In this document: piece by piece, positions 48,246-56,402 of the stretch
Position numbering within the stretch: position 1 is the first letter of the stretch
Layout of the letters: each line of letters begins with the position of its first letter
Assembly (NCBI GenBank): GCA_001695595.3
Contig: MBPM02000058.1
Location: 186,001 to 250,000, forward strand
Origin: Plasmopara viticola
Lineage: Eukaryota > Oomycota > Peronosporomycetes > Peronosporales > Peronosporaceae
Direction: 5' to 3'
Length of the DNA: 64,000 bases
Translations under genes and position numbers: made by a program
Notes under the pieces: generated by a model
Seen by the model: only the letters and a program-made list of their open reading frames with translations
Database searches by the model: none
What the model was told of the DNA's origin: nothing

Positions 48246-50147
48246 TTAGTCCGAGTGCAGACCAAGAGGCATTGAAGTAGCTTGCGTGGCAACGCGTATA
48301 GCACCAATAGCAAACACCTCGCGGCGAGTGGCCTGGTGTACAATCTCGATGCGCTCGCCCGGACCAGCAAAGTGCACAGTGTGTTGGCCAACTTCGTCGC
48401 CGAGACGCAGCGAGTGTGTCGGGGCTTGACCAGTTTCACCCAAACACGGAGCACCAGTAGCAGCCAGTGACTTGACCAGCGTCTTGGCCGTGCCACTGGG
48501 AGCGTCCAGCTTCTTCGTGTGGTGCATCTCCATCACTTCGACGTTCCAACCCTGTGCGGGCAGTTTAAAAGCTGCCGCTTTGATCAACTCAGCCACAAGT
48601 GGCACACCCACGGAAAAGTTGGAGCGCAAGACAACAGGCGCCAGCTTCGAGTACGCTTCCAAGTCCTCCATGGGTAAAGCCCCCGTAGTGCCCACGACGA
48701 GCGCGGGCAGTCTGCTTACTTTACCCGTTTCCTTTTGTTCGCGTAAGTACGAAATCAAATTTTTGGTGCCAGTCGGCAGCGTCACGTCAATGACGACGTC
48801 GACGTGATTTAAATCCAAGGCCTGAACCTCCGTCGATCGAGTGACGATCGGACCTGCATAGCTTGCGCTATTGTTCGTGAGCTTATTCAGTTCAGCCACA
48901 ATGAGCGATCCTAGGCGGCCGCCGTGGCCGTGCACTGCCACACGCACTCCCTTGCTTTCATTTTTACGTTCCTCAGCAACTGGCTTATGCTGCTCTGCAA
49001 ATACTTTTTGGTAGTCACGAATGGCATCTGCGAGACGACGAGCACCGAGCTGCATGTCGGGCAAATCGTACCATGAAAAACTAAGACGCAAGTAGTTTTT
49101 CATACTGCTGCTAAACGAAGCACCAGGGAGAAACATGACCTTGTGCTTCTGGGCAATCGGTAGCAATTCATTGGCATTCATGCCGTCGGGCAAACGAACT
49201 AGGACAAAGTAGCCACCATCTGGAACCTCAAAGGACGCCCCTGCAGGTAGACAGGTCTTTAGCTCCTTCATCAAAGCATCAGCACGCCCCCAGAGCGTTT
49301 GTACCGTCGTATCAAGGTGCTCCTGTTGCAACCCCGAGGCAATGGCGGCGTGTACAATGCCCGAAATGACTGGGCTAATGCCACCGCTAGAGTCGAGTTG
49401 ACCACATCCTTCAATCTTGCTCAAAAGTTTGTGTGAGCCTTGAATCCAGCCCAAACGAAGTGCAGGTGCCAAAATCTTAGAAAAACTACCGAGTGCAAGG
49501 ACCGTGTCATGTGTATCGAAGGTAAACATGGGTGGAGGAGGCGTTACGTGCGGAAATGATAGCAGCTGGTACACTTCATCGGCAACTATGATAAAACCGT
49601 ACTGAACACTGAGCTCAACAAGGCGTTTGCGCTTTTCGATCGAGAGTGTACGACCTGTCGGGTTGTGGCACGTCGGGATCGTATAGAGCATCTTAGGGAC
49701 AATACCACGCTGTAGAAGACGCTCAAGCTCGTCAATGTCCAGACCGTCTTCGTCCATTCGAATCTGACGAACGTTAATCTTAAAATCCTTCATGATGCTT
49801 AACGCCAAGAAGTACGAGGGCTCCTCCATAAAGACGAGGTCACCCGATTGAAGGAACAATGAGCAGATGAGCGCAAGGCCGCCGGTTACGCCATTGGTCA
49901 CGAAGAGCTTCTCCGGGTCCACGTCGTGCTGGTAGCCTTTGGTTAAAAAATCTGCCAGCGTCTTGCGGAACTTTGGGTAGCCTTTAATCACGCCATACTG
50001 TAGAAACATGGGGTCCGTTTCGGCAAACTTAAGCGTGGCTGCCTCGCGGATTTTGTCCAGTGGCAGCATAGCGGGGGCAGGCTGGCCCACCTTAAAATTG
50101 ATCATCTCGTCCGCCTTGGGCACATCGTACTGGCCGTAGTCACCCAT
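48246..50147 (-). CDS. Aminotransferase-dihydrodipicolinate reductase fusion, 633 aa
   Basis: A single exon encoding two enzymes. Residues 1-385 form a fold-type I PLP aminotransferase of the class I/II (aminoadipate/MocR-like) kind: N162 in HNPTG, D190-x2-Y193, the PLP lysine K224 in SFSKILAPALRLGW, and a C-terminal substrate Arg in YLRLSF. A 15-residue linker leads to residues 400-633, a DapB-type reductase: NAD(P) loop VHGHGGRLGS (405-414), VGTTG (485-489), catalytic EMHHTKKLDAPSGTA with His542-His543 and Lys546, and a C-terminal domain ending GAIRVA. DapB makes tetrahydrodipicolinate in lysine synthesis. The aminotransferase might act on the next step (as DapL does) or on another amino acid; this is inference. 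No targeting peptide. All key residues of both halves are intact. Confidence 0.9.
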   Translation of the reverse strand: MGDYGQYDVPKADEMINFKVGQPAPAMLPLDKIREAATLKFAETDPMFLQYGVIKGYPKFRKTLADFLTKGYQHDVDPEKLFVTNGVTGGLALICSLFLQSGDLVFMEEPSYFLALSIMKDFKINVRQIRMDEDGLDIDELERLLQRGIVPKMLYTIPTCHNPTGRTLSIEKRKRLVELSVQYGFIIVADEVYQLLSFPHVTPPPPMFTFDTHDTVLALGSFSKILAPALRLGWIQGSHKLLSKIEGCGQLDSSGGISPVISGIVHAAIASGLQQEHLDTTVQTLWGRADALMKELKTCLPAGASFEVPDGGYFVLVRLPDGMNANELLPIAQKHKVMFLPGASFSSSMKNYLRLSFSWYDLPDMQLGARRLADAIRDYQKVFAEQHKPVAEERKNESKGVRVAVHGHGGRLGSLIVAELNKLTNNSASYAGPIVTRSTEVQALDLNHVDVVIDVTLPTGTKNLISYLREQKETGKVSRLPALVVGTTGALPMEDLEAYSKLAPVVLRSNFSVGVPLVAELIKAAAFKLPAQGWNVEVMEMHHTKKLDAPSGTAKTLVKSLAATGAPCLGETGQAPTHSLRLGDEVGQHTVHFAGPGERIEIVHQATRREVFAIGAIRVATQATSMPLGLHSD

Positions 50148-50602
50148 GATTGATCGTGGTCTTGCTTTGAAAGAGAAAGTGGCAACGTTGAGTGGCCATG
50201 CGATGAAAACCTGATTTTAGGTGGTAGACACTAACATCACAAATATTCCGAAGACGGTAGTTGAGCATCCGCTGTATATGGAGCCTTTTGACCTATGGCA
50301 GAAACTGGTTTAAGCTTGCGTGCAGCTAGATTTTAAAACCACTTTCAGCTTGACTCATGCTTGATATAGTAGGCGTATTTACGTTACTGCCAGCGACAAG
50401 ACTCAAACATGCGCCCCCAGAACGCGATCCCCCATGCTATGGCTCCTTTCCCATTGCTACTGCCTTTTACCACTTTGTGTTGGACACACTATGAGTGAAG
50501 TAGCATGATAAATTCAAAAAACAGCTCGCAGCAGCAAAATAGCAAGGCGAGCCATACCCTGCATAAACTCTTTTATTTTCTAATAAATTGTAGCTGTCAA
50601 CT
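50148..50602. other. Intergenic, tandem gene spacer
   Basis: 455 bp between two minus-strand genes, holding the promoter of the fusion gene and the 3' flank of the tail-anchored protein gene. No ORF or clear motif. Confidence 0.5.
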
Positions 50603-51847
50603 TTACTGAACGGCAGCAGCAGTGCGGTGCCGCACTATAAGTAAGATAAAGACCAGCAACAGCACGACGAGGATCAACATAATTGCAAGTAGCCAAGCAT
50701 TCCAGCGAATCATGTTTTCCCCCGCAAGTTCCTCGCGATACTTTTGTGCCCAATTCGGTACGATCATCAAATCTGGCCGCTGCCGATACAGCTCCTCTTT
50801 CTCATGTGGCGTCAGCCGTCGCATCATGGATCGGACAAGTTTTTTACGTTTCTTTCTACTCCGCGGTGTCAGCTGACCATCACTCTTGCTCCTGAAATTC
50901 AAATATTGTGGTCGAGGACTCCCACTATTGCTGCTATCACCCTCCGCGACCATGAGTGAGAGAGTCTCCTGCTCATCTCCAACGTCGTCGCAAAATTCTT
51001 CATCAGCATCCAGCACGTCCTCGTGCCATTGAATGCCCTTCTTCTTCTGATGTTCCAAACTCGATGTCTCAGAATTCAGTGCAACAGCTGCGCTCAATGC
51101 GGAAATACGCTTTAGCGCGGGTCGTAGTTTTGGCGCACGAAAGTTATTTCTATCATTTTGTATCGCATCAGGCGAGAGTTGTAACCCGTCTCCATCCGTA
51201 TCAAGATCGTCCAGATTCGACATATCTGCTATCGGAGATGAGCCAGACAAGAGATCGTATTCCTTTGTTTCAGACTTGACGAGATTTGTGGCACGTTGTA
51301 AGGAGCTCACAAATGCTCCGCCAATAATACCCACAGCTTCTGCAGGCGACATTTTCGTCTTCATCGGGCTTTTCACTTCTTTCTCTAACTCTTTCATCTC
51401 CCTTACTTCAGTGGCAATTGCTTTTGCCCGGCGATGTGCAACTTCCATGGCATGTCGAGATACTTCTGGAGAGAACAAGGTAGGGTCGACGTAATCTCGC
51501 TCTTCGACGGATAACTTTTGCGTCATGACACGCAGCGGTGGCAGCACGTGCTTCTGGGTACCATTTGAAAGAGCATTACCGTCTTTTTGAGCCTTCGCCA
51601 CGTCTTTTTTATTCTTATTGGCTTGCTTGCCATTCATAGACGCTGGTGTGGGTACATTCTGAAGGTCGTCGTCACTGTCGCTGTCGGACACGGGTACAGA
51701 CACCTCGGTAGCACTCTTTGACGTCTTGAGCACCGCAGGCTGCACGAATTGAGACTCCAGTGATTCCACATCCACAACGGTAGAGCTGTAAGATGTAGTT
51801 GACACAGCAGGCGCGTCATCGTTTAGTGAGACCGTCTCCATGTACAT
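50603..51847 (-). CDS. Tail-anchored membrane protein, unknown function, 414 aa
   Basis: A single exon; the first in-frame ATG is at 51847 (MYMETVSLND). The protein is mostly disordered and charged, with an acidic Ser/Asp patch near residue 60 (PVSDSDSDDDL), a helical stretch rich in Glu/Arg at about 130-170 (VAHRRAKAIATEVREMKELE) and a very basic block at about 335-350 (RKKRKKLVRSMMRR). The C-terminus has one strong transmembrane helix (AWLLAIMLILVVLLLVFILL) followed by only about ten residues (IVRHRTAAAVQ), the layout of a tail-anchored protein inserted in ER or mitochondrial outer membrane with the bulk cytosolic. There is no signal peptide. No family recognised; probably oomycete-specific. 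Confidence 0.8.
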   Translation of the reverse strand: MYMETVSLNDDAPAVSTTSYSSTVVDVESLESQFVQPAVLKTSKSATEVSVPVSDSDSDDDLQNVPTPASMNGKQANKNKKDVAKAQKDGNALSNGTQKHVLPPLRVMTQKLSVEERDYVDPTLFSPEVSRHAMEVAHRRAKAIATEVREMKELEKEVKSPMKTKMSPAEAVGIIGGAFVSSLQRATNLVKSETKEYDLLSGSSPIADMSNLDDLDTDGDGLQLSPDAIQNDRNNFRAPKLRPALKRISALSAAVALNSETSSLEHQKKKGIQWHEDVLDADEEFCDDVGDEQETLSLMVAEGDSSNSGSPRPQYLNFRSKSDGQLTPRSRKKRKKLVRSMMRRLTPHEKEELYRQRPDLMIVPNWAQKYREELAGENMIRWNAWLLAIMLILVVLLLVFILLIVRHRTAAAVQ

Positions 51848-52314
51848 AGTAGGCGAAGTCGTCGTAGGTCGTGTCCGCGGGATCAATTAAAGTCGTTAGA
51901 AGAAGATAAGGTAGTGCTGAGATAGAGTATGCTGTGTGCGTGTGAAACCTGACGCTACGACGACGCCGCAAGAGAAAAGAAGCGGATAACACTTAACTTT
52001 ATGCCGTGCGGACTCCAGCTTGCAAAGAGTGGGAGAGTCTTGTACGAATAATAGAATATCCTGGGCATAGAATACCCTTGCTTTAGTGACAAGGTACCTG
52101 GAGCTATACTCGTAAATATATGTTTACGAACTGAAATAGTGTACAGCTTGGCGACCACGAACGTAACGCAAACGCGCCCGTCTGACTGACAAATTGGCAA
52201 TCAGGTAGTTGTACGGGGATTACAAAGCAACAATTTCGCAATCATTGCCACTGTTGCTGGCAGAATGTAAGGAGTTCATTGTCAATGAGATTTGTCTATC
52301 CAACTTTATTGCAT
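51848..52314. other. Intergenic spacer, 467 bp
   Basis: Contains the upstream region of the tail-anchored protein gene and the 3' flank of the three-exon gene at 52315-53254. No additional gene seen; short minus frame 52026-52200 is unremarkable. Confidence 0.5.
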
Positions 52315-53254
52315 CTACAGCAAAATGTACGCGATAGAATCACCCAAAGTACCGCCGATCATCGTGCCAATACCTGGTTGCACCACCGTGCCCATAGCTG
52401 CGCCGAATCCGCCCGTGATGACAGCAAGCGCAGAACGAGATGCATTTAACCTCGTGGTGGACATGAACGCTGCGATAGAGTCCACTTCCTCGTTGCTGGT
52501 GCTTAAAATACCTTCTTCAAGCGAGCGTAAATACGTCTTGATTTTGGTACCATCTTTCTTGTTTGACACAAAGTGTTTATACAGAACGAACACGACGTGT
52601 TGTGTCTATGCCATTCAATCGCGTATTAGTATACAAAAATACTAAAGCAGACAAGAAAAGAATTCACCTCTTCAACCAAAAAGACCGCCAAATGGCTCAA
52701 CATGTTGGCACGCATCCCCGTTTTAACCATCAACGCCGCGACCGTCATCCTGCTGGACGTACGTGCATATTTGCGCATAGCTGACCTACTAATGTCTACG
52801 TAGCAACAATGGCGGTAGAAAACACGAGAATTAGCGCCCTGCCATTTCTACAGCAAATGACGGCTTTCGGACCTTTGATTAGCTTGCTGACGGTCCGGGG
52901 GCGACAGAGGCGCAGCGCCACCTCTTCGAGAGAGCGCACGTACGTGGTAATACTCAGCGATTTAACAAACGATTTAGCGCTGGCGATGCTGAACTCTTCG
53001 ACAGTAGGGAGAACGAAGTCCTCTTTTTTCTCAAGCGTAGGTTCTACGTCTGCGAACTCATTCTCGCTGGATTCCTCGTCAGATAACTCGAGATCCAATG
53101 TGGCCACGTATGCATTGAAAACCATAAGACCCTGCGTGGCTGCTGAGCGCACAGCGAGTATAGCCACATCTTTGGGGTAGAAGTGTTTGAAGAAAGGCTT
53201 CTTGTCCAACAATAAGTAGATTTTCTGTGGATGCTTGGCAGCGACGATACTCAT
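52315..53254 (-). CDS. Glycine-zipper membrane protein, three-exon model, 252 aa
   Basis: Model: complement(join(52315..52557,52668..52780,52852..53254)), introns 71 and 110 nt, 759 nt in frame, start ATG 53254. The N-terminal 90 residues are mixed, with an acidic linker (ELSDEESSENEFADVEP). A motif occurs twice: SITTYVRSLEEVAL in exon 1 and KIKTYLRSLEEGIL in exon 3, each preceding a hydrophobic region, so the protein looks internally duplicated. The C-terminus is glycine-rich and hydrophobic (ITGGFGAAMGTVVQPGIG, then MIGGTLGDSIAYILL), a glycine-zipper pattern typical of packed or oligomeric membrane helices. Family not recognised. The intron 1 acceptor was chosen because it restores frame and a sensible hydrophobic exon 2. 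Confidence 0.7.
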
Positions 53255-54921
53255 GACTGCTGCAAGCTCTCCTCAATTGTGATGGCTGCAGCAATCGCAT
53301 ATAAAAGACGTAAGTAAGATCAGCGAATTTATGCTAATTAATAGGGCTCTCGCCCTACGCACAATGACTTCTGTCCAGACGTTCCCGTCAGTGTGCTCTT
53401 AAGCTACGAAACAGCTGTACACACTAAGCTTTAGCTTTTGTAATGATAAGTGCGTAAGATAACAATATCGGTATCTCTACCGGTACATATCTGCGATCAA
53501 GGCGGCTCCAATGTTGCAGTTTTGGTCTTGTAAAACCGCACTAAAAAGCAACCTTTGACATCATATAGCATGCTGAAGGGGACAAAATGATCGTACAGGG
53601 CGATGTACGCTTCACTAATCGCACAGAAAATGCAGCGGTGTAAGTGGTAGCGCACTTTGTCAAATTCAATGGCAAGCCGCCGGCAAATTTTGGCGTAAGA
53701 TCAACTGGTGCTTAGCGCACGGTTATTAAGACCGAAACGCTTCTGACACTTTTAACATGATTTGTGTAACCTTGAAATCACTTGACTGCCATGGAGACGA
53801 ATGCATTTTTAACATTACAGTGGCATATTATCTTATGCCAACTGCGGTATATCACCCCTCGCCTGCATTGAAGTAAGGGCGCTTTTAAATTGGGCGACCA
53901 ATGTCACTTCGGGTTCATTTGCTGACACGCTTGATTTCTGAAGATTCTGAAAAAAGAAGTTCCTGATCAGTCATGTTCTAGTTGGCCCTACAGGTGCCAA
54001 GATTGCAGCGGCGGTGCTGTATTATTTGCGACGCCCGCAAGCAATTGTATCGGGTGGCGCTCCACGCGTTATAGCTAGCAGACATTGCAAATGGATGGTG
54101 ACCTTGTGCATTTATATATTTGGAGCTCACGTTATGTCTTGGCTCCATTTTGCGATGAGCTGGTAGGAGGAATGTCTGTTCATCCATTGGCCTTGCTGGA
54201 TCGCTTTTTTTCTCTTCGTGTATGGACAAACCTTGTTGCATCAGCTAAACACCCGAAGATGGCGATGTATGTCGATGAATTGAGTCAAAGCGTCCATCCG
54301 TAAGGCTATAAGTTTGCCGTTTGTATGGCAGGACCTTATGATGTGGTCATGTTCCTTGTTGCCTGAACAAATTACCTAATTTAAGTCGCGAGATTTCGAT
54401 ATTTTGAAGCAGGGCAATTTGTGGCGCCCTTCGCGCACCTTCTTTTCAAGTTACATGCAGCACAAAAATACTATAATTTTTATATGTTTGATGGTCATAG
54501 TTCGACCGCATGAATTTGAAAGGACATGAACCAACGAGTACGTTGAGTTTTGCCTTTCGTGCCACTTAGGAGGTCATTCTTATGCGTAGTAGCACCCTGT
54601 TGACTGCTCCTAGTCTTTTGTCTTGCTTAAATTGGATTACCAGCATATTAACATGAGCGCTTTTTCTGCGTCCATTACCAATTGTAAAAGCATTGCTGGA
54701 GATCGATTCAAATTGAACGTACGCATTTGATTAACGATCCGACCAATGACAAATCTAAAGATGAGCTCCAACTAAAAATTATGACACGTTAAAGTACTCG
54801 GAACACATGCGCGCATTCAGCGTATATTTGTGAAAATTTGTATCAATTTGTCACATTTGCCGTAGTATTGTTAGGCAATGAAAAGGTGATAGTTCCTGCC
54901 TTCCGTCCAATGAATTGGCAC
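53255..54921. other. AT-rich intergenic spacer, 1.7 kb
   Basis: No supported gene. The plus frame 54085-54303 and its minus counterpart have no recognisable domain. Presumably old mobile-element sequence within the gene island. Confidence 0.5.
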
Positions 54922-55218
54922 CTAATGGTGACTGTAGTCGAACTTGCCGTTGACGCGCTTCCAGTAATTGCTCTTCTCCTTGTCTTCCTGAGTTGCACCA
55001 CGGGTGGGAAGAATTCCACAGATCACCCAAGCAGCACTGCAATAAATAATATGAAAATGAGCATATTAGGAGACCGCTTTGAGTACTCCATTATGGTTCA
55101 CGTACACTCCAGCGATAAGAAATGGCTGGAAGTGGGCGCGCTTAGACTCATGCACCAAGAACTTGGTGTAGGGAAGCTTGTGCCATCTCACAGCTTTCTT
55201 AGCAACAACGTCAGTCAT
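54922..55218 (-). CDS. Small single-span membrane protein, two-exon model, 75 aa
   Basis: Model: complement(join(54922..55036,55106..55218)), one 69-nt intron (GTACGT...TTGCAG), 228 nt in frame. It begins MTDVVAKKAVRWHKLPYTKF and continues through HESKRAHFQPF into a membrane helix (LIAGVAAWVICGIL) that spans the splice junction, then a polar tail rich in Lys/Glu and aromatic residues (SNYWKRVNGKFDYSHH). Neither exon alone looks like a gene, but the spliced product has one clean transmembrane segment and a coherent composition. Size and layout resemble small subunits of mitochondrial inner-membrane complexes such as ATP synthase accessory subunits. That is a guess; the family is not identified. 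Confidence 0.65.
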
Positions 55219-55705
55219 CAGTGATTTCAAAACCCTTGGGCGTATTGTTTGTGCTGGAATGGGGGGCGCCTCAGACGTGATACATTATTTCCTCCTAGAC
55301 TCGTTACTTTTGGAATAGCAAATAAATAATATTTCAAAAATCTTAAAAACAGGCTATACTTTAAGGCTATATTATTGGCGCTAGTTTATTTGGCACGCTT
55401 ATCCGTTTAAGGGCCAAGAAATGACGCGATTAAATACCAGTTTTATACCGTGCATCATATAGCCTATAAGTAAAGTCGACCTAGAACCCAATTGATAACC
55501 CGCTTAAGCTATATGAGCGACGTGAAGCTATTTCACATCAATGAAACTAGGCGGCCGAAACACCACGTCAGAGACATTAATATAAACGATCACCGATGTC
55601 ATAGATGTACCGGAAGAATAGACGTGCAAGTCCATTACATATTTAATGCGAATCAGGCGGTCACAATGGTTGACAATATCTAATTACAACTCGCTAAAGC
55701 ACAGT
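55219..55705. other. Intergenic spacer between small genes
   Basis: 487 bp between the 75-aa membrane protein gene and the ribosomal P1 gene, both on the minus strand. It should contain the promoter of the former. No further gene seen; the plus frame 55492-55683 has no recognised content. Confidence 0.5.
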
Positions 55706-56144
55706 TTAATAGTCCTCGTCTCCGCCGAACATATCCATGCCACCTCCCAAGTCCTATATAAATCATACAGATCAGTGGCAATCGATTAAAGTGTCGAATG
55801 TAGCCTTTTGAATGTACAAATCGACTTACAGCCTCCTCTTCCTCCTCCTTGGGCTTCTCCTCTACCTTCTCAACCTCACCACCTACAGCTCCAGCAGCAG
55901 CACCAGGAGCGGCAGCCGAGCCTCCTGCAACAGCTCCACCCGTGGAGATCAACTCCAGCACCTTGCCTTCCTTCGACAGCAGCGACGAGAAGAGCGTAGG
56001 CCAGTACGGCTCGACTTCGTTGCCCGACGCTTGCACAACCTGATCAATAGCTTCGGACGTGATCTCGTGCTCCGCATCAAAAAGGATCATGGACGCGTAC
56101 GCCACGCACAACTCGTCGTGCTGCTCCTTGGAGATCGTCGACAT
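55706..56144 (-). CDS. RPLP1: 60S acidic ribosomal protein P1, 120 aa
   Basis: Model: complement(join(55706..55753,55830..56144)), one 76-nt intron, 363 nt in frame. Residues 1-65 are the helical dimerisation domain (MSTISKEQHDELCVAYASMI, SEAIDQVVQASGNEVEPYWP), P1-type rather than P2-type. An Ala/Gly-rich hinge follows (GGSAAAPGAAAGAVGG), then an acidic Glu/Lys stretch. The short second exon supplies a tail ending in FGGDEDY, the flexible end that binds translation factors. P1/P2 dimers form the ribosomal stalk and stimulate GTPase factors. A reverse CCAAT box lies at 56194-56198, about 50 bp upstream of the start codon. Confidence 0.92.
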
Positions 56145-56159
56145 TCTTCCGCTTGTACT

Positions 56160-56402
56160 TTAATTTTCGGCAAAGTAGTACAAAGCTCGGCTTATTGGTT
56201 GGTAGCGAGCTACGTAAGTTCGAGTTGTGTAGTACACCAAAATTACGTACGTGCCCACAATACAAGCTCCAAAATAAGCTACGTGCGGCACACCATTTAT
56301 GATCCAAGGCCACGCGCAAACGAAAGGCAGCGGCATGTATAGTAATAGCGACGCTAGCCGTAGCCAAAACAAACACGCATCTACCGCACCGTTCGGTGCC
56401 AT
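56160..56402 (-). CDS. Possible 80-aa two-span membrane protein, antisense to ASPM start
   Basis: An ATG-to-stop frame on the minus strand ending 16 bp before the P1 start codon and overlapping the first part of the ASPM frame. The translation has two clean hydrophobic segments (LFWLRLASLLLYMPLPFVCA and VAYFGACIVGTYVILVYY) and no unusual residues, so it looks protein-like. However, frames antisense to polar sequence are hydrophobic by codon complementarity, and the ASPM N-terminus here is polar, so it may be a shadow. If real, ASPM would have to start further in (for example MRRRSRISAAQ near 56539). Confidence 0.25.
   Translation of the reverse strand: MAPNGAVDACLFWLRLASLLLYMPLPFVCAWPWIINGVPHVAYFGACIVGTYVILVYYTTRTYVARYQPISRALYYFAEN

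Noticed and set aside
48472..48807. 111-codon plus frame within the fusion gene
   Set aside because: Antisense shadow of the DapB domain, which carries clear catalytic motifs on the minus strand.
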